Assembly (NCBI RefSeq): GCF_000309385.1
Contig: NZ_JH976537.1
Span: forward strand, 4,002,069 to 4,055,684
Length of the DNA stretch: 53,616 nucleotides
DNA from: Nodosilinea nodulosa PCC 7104
Lineage (GTDB): Bacteria > Cyanobacteriota > Cyanobacteriia > Phormidesmidales > Phormidesmidaceae
Direction: 5' to 3'
Shown here: one piece after another, positions 15,762 to 24,130 of the stretch
Layout of the letters: each line of letters begins with the position of its first letter
Position numbering within the stretch: position 1 is the stretch's first letter
The notes under the pieces: generated by a model
The model's database searches: none
What the model was told of the DNA's origin: nothing
The model's input: the letters and a program-made list of their open reading frames with translations, nothing else
Made by a program: the position numbers and the translations under genes

Positions 15762-16973
15762 GTGACAGCACTTTATGACCAGTGGCAAGCCGCACGACAG
15801 CTGCGCCAGAGTGAGGTGGTTAACCGGCGCGACCAGGTTTCTACTGACCTGGGTCGTTGGCAGGCTGACCGGCTGACCCACGCTGTGCAGCTGCGTCAAG
15901 ACCTCGATCAACTCATGGCCGACTTGCGCGCCAATACAGCGCTGTGGCTAGCCCAAACAACCGCCGATCGCGAGGCCGCAATTCTACCCCGGCAGCAGGC
16001 TCGCCAAGCCTATGTCGAACAGCTTCAGGCCGATACTGAAGTACTGCTGGCCAACTACCAGGCCGATCGCCAGATCAACGCCGCTGAGGTACGACAGCAG
16101 CTTGAATACGATTGTCAGGTGCTTCAGAACACCGTTAGCGACCTGCGCCTAGAGATTGCCCAGGAACTGCGCCAGGTGCAGCAGCAGGTGGCTGACATCC
16201 AGGCCCAAACGGCAGTCGATCGGGCTGGCTATCGCCAGCAGCAGGCCATGGTGCGGGCCGAACTGCTGCCTCAGCTCACCGCCTATGTCGAAGACCTACA
16301 GGTGCAGGTGCAGGCCACCCTAAAGGATTTGACCACAGTGCGCCAGCAGGCGGCGGTGCTCAACCAGGAACAGCGGCAGAGCGATCGCCAGGCTTTGGCC
16401 GATTCCGTAGACGCTATGTTTGACGAACTGGGTACCTTTCGCCACCAGCTCCAGGCCCAGCGAGCGCAGCTCTCCCACCTGGTGTGGGGCGGCAATGCTG
16501 CTGTCCAGCCTGCCGCTGCGCCAATCACCCGTCCCGCCGCAACTCGGCCTGCTGTAACCTCAGCCCCGGCCCGGACAGCGGCTACGTCTAAGCCCGCACC
16601 CAAAGCGGTGGCAAAACCCGCTCCATCAAAACCCGCTTTGGCTAAAACGGCTCCGGCCAAAGCCGAGGCTACCAAGGTACCCCCCGCCCGCACCGCAGCG
16701 GCAGCTCGCTCGATGCCCGTCGCCACCGCCACGGCTCCGGTTGCCCTGGCTGCGGTGGCCGTCGCTCCGCCCCCTGCTCCGGAGCCCCCTTCCCTTGAAG
16801 AGGTGGTGTACAACTACCTGCACCTGGCTCAGGGTGCCCGACTCAGCGAAATTGAAACAGAGCTGGGCATCAATCGATTTCAGGCTGTAGATACCCTGAA
16901 ATCCCTCATTCAAAAAGACCTTGTGGTTAAGCAAGACCGTACCTATCTCGTGCAAGAGGAAGCCGTTCTGTGA
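15762..16973 (+). CDS. gvpC: GvpC-like outer-surface protein with C-terminal winged-helix-like module
   Basis: A 403-residue protein in the gvpC position. Residues 1-240 are a charged, Gln/Arg/Leu-rich alpha helix with a 33-residue period: ADR or an equivalent recurs at 35-37, 68-70 and 101-103, and blocks starting LRANT (55) and LQADT (88) are exactly 33 long, the GvpC rib-repeat length. Later repeats are degenerate. Residues ~245-340 are an Ala/Pro/Lys/Thr linker. Residues 344-403 form a compact domain with the look of a winged helix ([19 protein letters not shown]) that is also present at the end of GvpN. GvpC normally clips onto GvpA ribs and stiffens the vesicle. GTG start; the stop overlaps the gvpN start. 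Confidence 0.82.
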   Translation: MTALYDQWQAARQLRQSEVVNRRDQVSTDLGRWQADRLTHAVQLRQDLDQLMADLRANTALWLAQTTADREAAILPRQQARQAYVEQLQADTEVLLANYQADRQINAAEVRQQLEYDCQVLQNTVSDLRLEIAQELRQVQQQVADIQAQTAVDRAGYRQQQAMVRAELLPQLTAYVEDLQVQVQATLKDLTTVRQQAAVLNQEQRQSDRQALADSVDAMFDELGTFRHQLQAQRAQLSHLVWGGNAAVQPAAAPITRPAATRPAVTSAPARTAATSKPAPKAVAKPAPSKPALAKTAPAKAEATKVPPARTAAAARSMPVATATAPVALAAVAVAPPPAPEPPSLEEVVYNYLHLAQGARLSEIETELGINRFQAVDTLKSLIQKDLVVKQDRTYLVQEEAVL

Positions 16974-18400
16974 ACACTGTTCTACAAGCCCGCCCCCGCA
17001 ATTTCGTCTCTACCCCCACCCTGGAGCGAACCACCCTGAGAGCCCTGCGATACCTGCAATCGGGCTACTCAATTCACCTCAAAGGACCGGCTGGTACCGG
17101 CAAAACCACCCTGGCCCTGCACCTGGCCGATCTGCTGGCTCGCCCAATCATGCTGCTGTTTGGGGATGATGAGTTTAAAACCTCCGATCTGATCGGCAAC
17201 CAGTCGGGCTACACCCGCAAAAAAGTGGTCGATAACTACATCCACAGCGTCATGAAGGTGGAAGACGAGCTGCGCCACAACTGGATCGACTCGCGCCTTA
17301 CCCTGGCCTGCCGCGAAGGGTTCACCATGGTGTACGACGAGTTCAACCGATCGCGCCCCGAGGTCAACAACGTGCTGCTGTCGGCCCTCGAAGAAAAGCT
17401 GCTGGTGCTGCCTCCCAGCAACAACCGGGCCGAGTACATTCGCGTCAGCCCTCACTTCCGCGCCATTCTCACCTCCAACCCCGAAGAGTACTGCGGTGTC
17501 CACGGCACCCAGGACGCCCTTCAAGACCGTCTGATCACTATCAACATGCCCGAGCCAGACGAGCTGGCCCAGCAGCAAATTTTGGTTCAAAAAGTCGGCA
17601 TTGACGGCTCCGCCGCGCTGCAAATTGTGCAGTTAGTTAAGGCCTTCCAGGCGTCAGCCGCTCCAGACATGGTCTCTAGCCTGCGCCCCAGCCTGATGAT
17701 TGCCACCATCTGTCACGATCACGGCATTCTGCCCTTAGCCGAAAACGCCGACTTTCGCGACGTGTGCAGCGACATTTTGCTGGCCCGTTCTAAAGAACCC
17801 GCCCCCGATGCCACCCGTCACCTGTGGAACCTGTTTAACCGCTTCGTAGTTTCCCAGGCCGAACTGGTCAACGATCTCACCCTCAAGCCCCAGGTTCAGC
17901 CTGCGGCCCGCTTGCACGGTGAAGAAGAGGATGACGCCCCAGTAGTTCCCCTTGAGAGCCTCGTCGAAACTGCCATTGAAGATGTTGTTGTCGGTGATAA
18001 ACCTGGCTTAGTCAACGATGAACTTGCAGTAGCCAGAGATCCTATCCCCGAAGTTCGAGCTCCCCAGCCTGAGGAACCTGCTCCGGCAGTTGTCCCTGAA
18101 ACTCAGATTGAAGCCATCGTGGAAGTACCTGAAGCCCTAGTAGAAGCACCTGCTGCGGTTAAGATTCCCGCTGAGCCAGAGATTCCCCAGACCGACGCTA
18201 GCCTCAACGACGACATCGAAACCCGGATTTTTGACTATTTGGATGTGACGGGCACCGTCTCTCTCGTTAACATCGAATCAGCCCTGGGTTTAAACCGCTT
18301 TCAGGCCGTCAACGCGATCAAGTCGATGCTCGATCAGGGCCTGATCGAAAAGCAGGAAACTGACGGGCAGCTCCAGGGCTATCAGCTGAGTTCTAACTGA
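16970..18400 (+). CDS. gvpN: gas vesicle AAA+ ATPase GvpN with C-terminal winged-helix-like module
   Basis: A 476-residue GvpN. The MoxR/NorQ-type AAA+ core has Walker A GPAGTGKT (39-46), Walker B MVYDEF (120-125) and a sensor-like [13 protein letters not shown]. GvpN promotes growth of the nascent bicone into the cylinder, probably by ATP-driven insertion of GvpA. The core ends near residue 310. An acidic Pro/Glu/Val linker (~315-412) leads to a 62-residue C-terminal module ([19 protein letters not shown]) matching the end of the GvpC-like protein. GTG start at 16970 overlaps the gvpC stop (GTGA), indicating translational coupling. Confidence 0.95.
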   Translation: MNTVLQARPRNFVSTPTLERTTLRALRYLQSGYSIHLKGPAGTGKTTLALHLADLLARPIMLLFGDDEFKTSDLIGNQSGYTRKKVVDNYIHSVMKVEDELRHNWIDSRLTLACREGFTMVYDEFNRSRPEVNNVLLSALEEKLLVLPPSNNRAEYIRVSPHFRAILTSNPEEYCGVHGTQDALQDRLITINMPEPDELAQQQILVQKVGIDGSAALQIVQLVKAFQASAAPDMVSSLRPSLMIATICHDHGILPLAENADFRDVCSDILLARSKEPAPDATRHLWNLFNRFVVSQAELVNDLTLKPQVQPAARLHGEEEDDAPVVPLESLVETAIEDVVVGDKPGLVNDELAVARDPIPEVRAPQPEEPAPAVVPETQIEAIVEVPEALVEAPAAVKIPAEPEIPQTDASLNDDIETRIFDYLDVTGTVSLVNIESALGLNRFQAVNAIKSMLDQGLIEKQETDGQLQGYQLSSN

Positions 18401-18413
18401 AGGTAATACCGCT

Positions 18414-18761
18414 GTGACTTCCTCCACCCCCGCCCCCCGCCCCCAAAGCCGCAGCATGTCTACGGCTACTCAGGGCTCTTCCCTGGTGGATGTTATCGAG
18501 CGGGTGCTTGACAAAGGTATTGTGATTGCTGGCGATATTTCGGTTTCCGTTGGGTCTACCGAACTCCTGAGCATTCGCATTCGTTTGATTATTTCATCCG
18601 TTGATAAGGCCCGAGAAATCGGCATTAACTGGTGGGAGAGCGATCCTTATCTGAGTAGCCGAACCAACGAGCTGCTGGAGGCTAATCAGCAGCTCCAAAC
18701 TCGCTTAGAGACCCTAGAGGCCGAACTCAAGGCCCTGCGACCCGCCGAGTCTACAAGCTAA
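18414..18761 (+). CDS. gvpJ: gas vesicle protein GvpJ (GvpA paralogue)
   Basis: A 115-residue minor GvpA-family protein. The GvpA-like core is SLVDVIERVLDKGIVIAGDISVSVGSTELLSIRIRLII (shown in part), followed by a charged coiled-coil tail (LLEANQQLQTRLETLEAELKAL) not present in GvpA. The WWESDPYL turn after the core is typical of GvpJ. Such paralogues are thought to start assembly or cap the cone tips. GTG at 18414 has an AAGGT upstream; ATG at 18456 is an alternative that removes a Pro/Arg leader. Confidence 0.93.
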   Translation: MTSSTPAPRPQSRSMSTATQGSSLVDVIERVLDKGIVIAGDISVSVGSTELLSIRIRLIISSVDKAREIGINWWESDPYLSSRTNELLEANQQLQTRLETLEAELKALRPAESTS

Positions 18762-18788
18762 ACCTGGGATGTTTTTAGATTCGATTCA

Positions 18789-18815
18789 AAGCCCGGTTTC
18801 CTGGAAATCGGGTTT
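18789..18815 (+). terminator. terminator after gvpJ
   Basis: AAGCCCGGTTTCC (18789-18801) pairs with GGAAATCGGGTTT (18803-18815) with wobbles, followed by CTTTGTCT. A strong stem with a modest T-rich tail, 27 bases after the gvpJ stop. Confidence 0.55.
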
Positions 18816-18856
18816 CTTTGTCTGGATGTTGGCTTAAAAAAATTTTGGAAATCGCC

Positions 18857-19045
18857 ATGTTAACCCTCCGCACTCCACGCCATATTGCTAGCAGCCGTAC
18901 GATTCCTAGCTTTCGTTCGGTGCCCAGCCGCAGCCAGGGCAATCGTCCTGTGGATCAGGGGCGCATGGGTCACCACCAAAGCCGTGTCCAGGCCGAAGAA
19001 GCCCGCCGCCAGTGGCTTCAGCACCAGTGGCAAAATCGATTCTAG
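18857..19045 (+). CDS. small basic protein between gvpJ and gvpK
   Basis: A 62-codon frame from ATG 18857 (MLTLRTPRH), rich in Arg, Ser, Gln and His and lacking acidic residues in its first half, with a helix-like end (QAEEARRQWLQHQWQ). I do not recognise it. In several cyanobacterial clusters a poorly conserved gene (gvpX) stands between gvpJ and gvpK, so this could be a short counterpart, but there is no sequence argument. A terminator precedes it, so expression would need read-through or its own promoter. It may not be a real gene. Confidence 0.4.
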   Translation: MLTLRTPRHIASSRTIPSFRSVPSRSQGNRPVDQGRMGHHQSRVQAEEARRQWLQHQWQNRF

Positions 19046-19096
19046 CTCTGGCTGACAGGGCTCAAGGCCACCTCTGAGATGCACTAGACTGAGGCC

Positions 19097-19567
19097 ATGA
19101 CCCCCGAAAACATCGAGCCAGACCTATTGCCCAGCCTGGCGCTACAGCCCCCCGCCAAAACTGACGCGGGCCTAGCGCCGCTTTTGCTCACTGTCATTGA
19201 GCTAGTGCGCCAGCTCATGGAAGCCCAGGTGATCCGCCGGATGGAATCGGGCGATCTCAGTGACGACGACCTGGAACGGGCCGCCGACAGCCTGCGCAAG
19301 CTGGAAGAGCAGGTGGTTTCTATGTGCGAAATCTTTGACGTTGACCCCGCCGACCTGAATATCGACCTGGGGGAAATTGGCACCCTGCTGCCCAAAGAAG
19401 GCAACTATTACCCCGGCCAAAAAAACCAGAACCCCACTATTTTAGAACTGCTCGATCGCCTGCTCGATACCGGCGTAGTGGTTGAAGGTGATGTGGACTT
19501 GGGTATGGCTCGGCTCAACTTGATCCACGCCAAGCTAAGACTGGTGCTGACCTCCAAACCAATTTAG
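19097..19567 (+). CDS. gvpK: gas vesicle protein GvpK
   Basis: A 156-residue GvpK. Residues ~25-105 are the GvpK family domain: LLTVIELVRQLMEAQVIRRM, SGDLSDDDLERAADSLRKLEEQV and DPADLNIDLGEIGTLLP. Residues ~115-153 (ILELLDRLLDTGVVVEGDVDLGMARLNLIHAKLRLVL, shown in part) resemble the GvpA core [21 protein letters not shown]. This gives it a GvpA-like tail that may dock onto the rib lattice. GvpK is essential for vesicle formation in several systems; its mechanism is unclear. A TGAGG ribosome site lies upstream of ATG 19097. It is the last gene of the group, tail to tail with the kinase. Confidence 0.93.
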   Translation: MTPENIEPDLLPSLALQPPAKTDAGLAPLLLTVIELVRQLMEAQVIRRMESGDLSDDDLERAADSLRKLEEQVVSMCEIFDVDPADLNIDLGEIGTLLPKEGNYYPGQKNQNPTILELLDRLLDTGVVVEGDVDLGMARLNLIHAKLRLVLTSKPI

Positions 19568-19572
19568 TAGCC

Positions 19573-21687
19573 CTATCGCCACTGCCACAGCTTAATGGTT
19601 TTATCGGCGCTGGCACTGGCGATGACAGTGCCGCTGGCCTCCACGGCCACCCGATGCAGCGGGTTTATGTGAGCCGACAGAGTTTCTTGAATGGTGCCAT
19701 TGGAGCTGTTCCACAGGCGCAGGGTGCCGTCGCCGCTGCCGCTAACCAGTCGTTTGCCGTCAGGCAAAAAAGCCACGGTATTGACCTCCTGGGTGTGGCC
19801 TTGGAGGGTCTGTAGCAGAGCGCCAGTGGCTAAGTCCCACAGGCGGACGGTGCGATCTTTGCTGGCGCTGGCCATGAGCCTAGCGTCGGGGCTAACCGCC
19901 ACCTGATTTACGGTGTTGGTGTGGCCTATGAACGTCTTTATGACGGCGGCTGTTTGCACATTCCACAGGCGAATGGTGTTGTCGAGGCCGCCGCTGACGA
20001 GCTGCTGGTCTGCCGAGGCCCAGGCCACAGTTTTGAGCATGCCTGCCAAGCTGGGCAGGGTTTTGTGCAGCGTGCCCTGGCTGAGGTTCCACAGTTTGAG
20101 GGTGCCATCTTCGCTGGCGCTGGCCAGCAGGTTGCCGCTGCTGCCTAACGCGATCGCCGTGACATCCCGCATGTGCCCTTTCAGCGTGTTTCGCAAGGTG
20201 CCATCGCCCAGGTTCCACACCTTGATGGTGGCGTCGTCGCCACAGCTGACCAGCATCTGCCCCCGTCGGTCGATGGCGACATCGTTCACCCCCCGGGCAT
20301 GGCCCTTGATCGAGTGCAGCAAATCCCCTGACTGCCAGTTCCAAACCCGCAGGGTGTCGTCGAGGCTGCCGCTGACCAGAATGGGCTGTTGGGGGTTAAA
20401 CGCCGCCGTGGTAACCCACGATTGGTGGCCGGTCAGGGTTTGCACCAGCTGCCAGCCGCCGCCTGCGATCGCCGCGCCAGAGCCAGGTGCCCTAGAGCTA
20501 ACGGGCTTAGAGCTAACGGGTTTAGAACTGGGCGGCTTAGAGCTAGGGGCGCTAGCAACAACCGGCTGGGCAGGCCTGGAGACCGGTCGCCCCGACACCG
20601 GGCCTGAAATTGGCTTTGACACAGGTTTGGATGTAGGCTCTGCTGACTCAGCGGCATTGGGCAGCGATGTCGTAGGCATCGTTAAGCCTGCGCCTTGCCC
20701 CGGTCCACTCAGACGGGGAGAATCTAGCCCTGTAAATAAGTTTTGGCCCGACTGGCTAGAAACCCAGCCCGGCACAGTGCCCTCCAGCTTGGGCAGGCGT
20801 TGCAGATCGTCTAACACATCCCTGGCGGTTTGGTAGCGCTCGCTGACCAGATCCCTGGTCATACAGTTGAGCACCGCTGCCAGACCGGGAAGAATTGTGC
20901 GGCCCTGGTTTTGTAAGTACTCCTGCCACAGCCAGCGTCCCTCCTGGGGACTGTAGAGGTCTTCGGGCTTGCAGCCGGTCAGCAGGTGCAGGCAAGTCGC
21001 TCCTAAGCTGTAGATGTCGCTAGAGGGGTAGGCCTGACCGCTGCGCAACTGCTCGATGGGGGCGTAGCCTTCGGTGCCAATGCGGGTGCCTGGCTCGTAG
21101 CGAATTGCCTCGCTAAATTGCTTGGCCACGCCAAAGTCAATCAGCACTGGCTTTTGGTCAACCTTGCGGCGAATGATGTTGGAGGGGGTGATATCCCGGT
21201 GAATGACCCCGTGCTCGTGAATGAAGTGCAGCACCGGCAGCAGATCTTCCAGCAGCTGGCGCAGACTGCCTTCGCTGTAGGCGGCCTGGGCCGCAATTTC
21301 CTGGTGCAGAGTTCGCCCCTGGATCATCTGCTGCACCAGGTAGAGGTACTTATTTTGCTCGAAGTAGGCCAGCAGGGTAGGAATTTGCGGATGTTCCCCC
21401 AGCTCATGGAGTCGCACGGCTTCCTGCTCAAACAGCTGTACCGCTTTTAGAAAGGACTTGGTGCCCTGGGTTTGAGGCGCAAACTGTTTAATCACGCAGC
21501 GGCTGTTGAGGCGATCGGCATCAAGGGCAAAGTAGGTGCGCCCAAAGCCGCCGCGGCCAATGAGTTTGAGCGGGCGATAGCGGCCTCTTAGCCGAGCTTC
21601 TAGGGGGTTGCCGCAGGTAGGGCAAACTTCGGCCAGGGTGGCGTGATTGGGCTGGGCACAGTGGGGATTGAGGCAGCAGATCATCAC
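19573..21687 (-). CDS. serine/threonine protein kinase with WD40 propeller
   Basis: A 704-residue protein. Residues 4-25 form a Cys cluster (CC...C...CPTC), probably a zinc ribbon common in cyanobacterial kinases. Residues ~38-300 are a Hanks-type kinase: IGRGGFGRTYFA, VIKQF, HRDITPSN and IDFGVAKQF, with TEGYAPIEQL in the P+1 loop. All catalytic residues are present. A Ser/Pro/Lys linker with repeated SKPVS units (~330-400) follows, then seven WD40 repeats each ending in a (R/K)(V/L)W motif, a full propeller that probably binds partners or substrates. It is cytoplasmic. It ends 5 bases from gvpK, convergent. Confidence 0.93.
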   Translation of the reverse strand: MMICCLNPHCAQPNHATLAEVCPTCGNPLEARLRGRYRPLKLIGRGGFGRTYFALDADRLNSRCVIKQFAPQTQGTKSFLKAVQLFEQEAVRLHELGEHPQIPTLLAYFEQNKYLYLVQQMIQGRTLHQEIAAQAAYSEGSLRQLLEDLLPVLHFIHEHGVIHRDITPSNIIRRKVDQKPVLIDFGVAKQFSEAIRYEPGTRIGTEGYAPIEQLRSGQAYPSSDIYSLGATCLHLLTGCKPEDLYSPQEGRWLWQEYLQNQGRTILPGLAAVLNCMTRDLVSERYQTARDVLDDLQRLPKLEGTVPGWVSSQSGQNLFTGLDSPRLSGPGQGAGLTMPTTSLPNAAESAEPTSKPVSKPISGPVSGRPVSRPAQPVVASAPSSKPPSSKPVSSKPVSSRAPGSGAAIAGGGWQLVQTLTGHQSWVTTAAFNPQQPILVSGSLDDTLRVWNWQSGDLLHSIKGHARGVNDVAIDRRGQMLVSCGDDATIKVWNLGDGTLRNTLKGHMRDVTAIALGSSGNLLASASEDGTLKLWNLSQGTLHKTLPSLAGMLKTVAWASADQQLVSGGLDNTIRLWNVQTAAVIKTFIGHTNTVNQVAVSPDARLMASASKDRTVRLWDLATGALLQTLQGHTQEVNTVAFLPDGKRLVSGSGDGTLRLWNSSNGTIQETLSAHINPLHRVAVEASGTVIASASADKTIKLWQWR

Positions 21688-21777
21688 AGCGGTAAACCCA
21701 GGGATGCAGAGGCATAGCTTTTGCTTATGCCCACTTCCATTTAACCTGCAATCGGTCGGAGAGGGGGGATTTTGCCC

Positions 21778-21809
21778 GTAGTCCAGGGCGTGGATGCCCT
21801 GCTAACTAC
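21778..21809. promoter_or_regulatory. stem-loop in the kinase/bciB divergent region
   Basis: GTAGT-C-CAGGGC, loop GTGGAT, GCCCTG-CTA-ACTAC: two stacked stems of 5 and 6 bp. It lies in the 375-base region between the kinase and bciB starts, possibly in a 5' leader. No gene is seen in that region. Confidence 0.3.
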
Positions 21810-21963
21810 GCGGCTGCAGGCGAGTAGCTACTGGCCCTGGGTTAACGGCGGGAGCGGTGGCATAGGTAGTCTTGTAGCAGTCTGTGGGGCGATCGCCCTC
21901 TAAACCTTTTCCCGACCGTGGGGCATTGGGCACCAGATACCCGGCCCAGCCCCACGGCCAGCG

Positions 21964-21984
21964 CTATATTTCGTAACAATATAG
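21964..21984. promoter_or_regulatory. inverted repeat CTATATT-N7-AATATAG upstream of bciB
   Basis: A perfect 7-bp inverted repeat about 80 bases before the bciB ATG, AT-rich in a GC-rich context and next to a HIP1-like GCGATCGC. It might be an operator or include a -10 (AATATA) for bciB. Confidence 0.3.
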
Positions 21985-22062
21985 GGCGATCGCGCCAATC
22001 CTTCCAAACCCGTGCGGTATGGTGAAGAACAGTCCTTAACTGAGCAATTCACCGCCGCCCCT

Positions 22063-23259
22063 ATGACCCTGGCCCAGCCTCCCCACAACAAAGCCAAAGC
22101 CCTGCGCCCAGGGGCCACCCGCCCCGCCAAAGAACTCTGTAGCGAGTGCGGCTTTTGCGATACCTACTACATTCACTACGTCAAAGAGGCCTGCGCCTTT
22201 CTCAATCAGCAGTTTCCTACCCTGGAGCAGCAGAGCCACGGGCGCAGCCGCGATTTAGAGACCGACAATGAGGTCTACTTTGGCGTTCATCAGGACATGA
22301 TGGCCGCCCGCAAGCAGCAGCCCATTGAGGGGGCGCAGTGGACGGGCATTGTCAGCACCATTGCCATTGAGATGCTCAGCCGGGGCCTGGTAGAAGGGGT
22401 GGTGTGCGTGCAGAATACAGAACGCGATCGCTTTCAGCCCCAGCCCATCCTGGCCACCACCCCCGCAGAAATTCTGGCGGCGCGGGTCAACAAGCCCACG
22501 CTGTCGCCCAACCTGTCGGTGCTAGAGCAGGTCGAGCAGTCGGGCATGAAGCGGCTGCTGGTGATCGGGGTGGGGTGTCAGATTCAGGCGCTGCGGGCGA
22601 TCGAAAAGCAGCTCGGGCTAGAGCAGCTCTACGTGCTGGGCACCCCCTGCGTAGACAACGTCAGCCGGGCGGGCCTGCAGAAATTTCTTGAAACCACCAG
22701 CCGATCGCCCGATACGGTAGTGCACTACGAGTTTATGCAAGACTTTCGGGTGCATTTCAAGCACGAAGACGGATCCACTGAAACCGTACCCTTCTTTGGC
22801 CTCAAGACTAACCAGCTCAAGGACGTATTCGCCCCCTCCTGCATGAGCTGCTTTGACTACGTAAATGGGTTGGCCGACCTGGTGGTGGGCTACATGGGTG
22901 CCCCCTTTGGCTGGCAGTGGATTGTCGTTCGCAACGATCGCGGCCAGCAAATGCTAGATACCGTCATGGATCAGCTTGATACCCAGCCGGTGATGTCCCA
23001 GGGCGATCGCAAGGCCGCCGTGCAGCAGAGCATTCCCGCCTACGATAAGGCCGTCACGCTGCCCATGTGGGCGGCCAAGCTGATGGGCGTGGTAATCGAG
23101 CGTATCGGCCCCAAGGGGTTAGAGTACGCCCGCTTTTCCATCGACTCCCACTTCACCCGCAACTACCTGTACGTGAAGCGCAACTATCCGCAAAAGCTGG
23201 CCGCCCACGTGCCCGAGTTCGCCAAGCGCATCGTCGGCCAGTACAAGCTGCCCGATTGA
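22063..23259 (+). CDS. bciB: 3,8-divinyl chlorophyllide reductase, BciB type
   Basis: A 398-residue protein of the F420 hydrogenase/dehydrogenase beta-subunit superfamily that in cyanobacteria reduces the 8-vinyl group in chlorophyll synthesis (slr1923 type, ferredoxin-dependent, FAD and two 4Fe-4S clusters). N-terminal LCSECGFCDTYY, GTPCVDN and FAPSCMSCFDYVNGLADLVVGYMG carry the likely cluster cysteines. The C-terminal IERIGPKGLEYARFSIDSHFTRNYLYVKR is characteristic (shown here as the core of that region). ATG at 22063 is chosen over an upstream alternative start at 22012. It appears monocistronic. Confidence 0.93.
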   Translation: MTLAQPPHNKAKALRPGATRPAKELCSECGFCDTYYIHYVKEACAFLNQQFPTLEQQSHGRSRDLETDNEVYFGVHQDMMAARKQQPIEGAQWTGIVSTIAIEMLSRGLVEGVVCVQNTERDRFQPQPILATTPAEILAARVNKPTLSPNLSVLEQVEQSGMKRLLVIGVGCQIQALRAIEKQLGLEQLYVLGTPCVDNVSRAGLQKFLETTSRSPDTVVHYEFMQDFRVHFKHEDGSTETVPFFGLKTNQLKDVFAPSCMSCFDYVNGLADLVVGYMGAPFGWQWIVVRNDRGQQMLDTVMDQLDTQPVMSQGDRKAAVQQSIPAYDKAVTLPMWAAKLMGVVIERIGPKGLEYARFSIDSHFTRNYLYVKRNYPQKLAAHVPEFAKRIVGQYKLPD

Positions 23260-23370
23260 CGAGAGGCTGCGCAAAAAAGATGCCGCAATTCCAAAGACTC
23301 TCGCATCAAAGGCTGATTACTCCTTAGAGATAGCTCGCACAATGCTCAGGCCTTGAGCCAGCGATCGCTA

Positions 23371-23376
23371 TATAAT
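23371..23376 (+). promoter_or_regulatory. -10 element before the 165-aa conserved gene
   Basis: TATAAT directly follows a HIP1 octamer, 27 bases before the ATG at 23403. No -35 at proper spacing is clear. Confidence 0.35.
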
Positions 23377-23402
23377 AGGCCCCAAACATTCTCCCTGTTC
23401 CC

Positions 23403-23900
23403 ATGGCCAAATTTGATGCGGTTCAGCTTACAGAGGTCTCCATTAGCCTGCCCTGGGGTATTGGCGCGGCCAAATGGAAGCCCGACACCACTGAGCGCTC
23501 TGCCGCCTGGGAACTCTATGTCGAATTAGTCACGCGCATTGCTGTACAGCCCCTTGATGCCGACGCTGGATTGGTGCGAGAAGCCCTCAACTCGCTCTAC
23601 AGCCTATTCGGCTCTACCCGCGAGGTTTTGCGAACCGCAGGCCCGAAGGTGGGTGCCTCAAAGGAATCTGTAGGGGGTATCGCGATCGCTGTTCTCAACC
23701 ACGGTCTGCGCCCCTTTCTCTCCAAATGGCACCCCATTCTGCAAGAGTGGGAAGCGCAAAAGCCCCAGGGGGTCAGTGCCGTTGCCCATGAGAAGGGGTG
23801 GGAGCTAGAGCCTATTCTGCGTCAAGAGCTTAGTGAACTCAGGAATGGCCTCGAAGCCTATGCCCAAGCCTTAGCGAAAATTGCGGGCATCAGCGATTAG
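23403..23900 (+). CDS. conserved protein of unknown function
   Basis: 165 residues, soluble, mixed alpha/beta, Trp-rich. Conserved-looking segments are SISLPWGIGAAKWKPD, ERSAAWELYVELVTRIAVQPL, ALNSLYSLFGSTREVLR and VLNHGLRPFLSKWHPIL. These look like a scattered, widely distributed family, but I cannot name a function. No partner gene stands next to it: bciB ends 143 bases upstream and hpsA starts 476 bases downstream. It has no ribosome-binding site but a good -10 at 23371, so a short or weak leader is likely. Confidence 0.75.
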   Translation: MAKFDAVQLTEVSISLPWGIGAAKWKPDTTERSAAWELYVELVTRIAVQPLDADAGLVREALNSLYSLFGSTREVLRTAGPKVGASKESVGGIAIAVLNHGLRPFLSKWHPILQEWEAQKPQGVSAVAHEKGWELEPILRQELSELRNGLEAYAQALAKIAGISD

Positions 23901-24102
23901 CGGTCTACGTATATAACCGCCCACTGGGGTAGTAAAGTTACTCGAATTTGATTAAGTATCGAAAAAATACTCAGTGCACATCATAAAGTTCTCACTAAGA
24001 TAGAAGCCTAGGTGCACACGTCTGAATCCGTTCATCTGCCTCCGGCGTATTGGGAGGAAGGTCACAAATATAGCCAGCGATCGAGGCCCCTGGTCAAACG
24101 AC

Positions 24103-24130
24103 TTTACAGCCCTGATCGCTCCGCTACAAT
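24103..24130 (+). promoter_or_regulatory. candidate promoter of the hps operon
   Basis: TTTACA (24103-24108), 16 bases, TACAAT (24125-24130). It would give a leader of about 240 bases before hpsA. The whole gap 23901-24376 shows no convincing gene; a minus-strand frame at 23952-24317 has no family features. Confidence 0.4.

Noticed and set aside
19892..20836. Long frames on both strands within the WD40 kinase
   Set aside because: They follow the WD40 coding periodicity and are shadows of the kinase frame.
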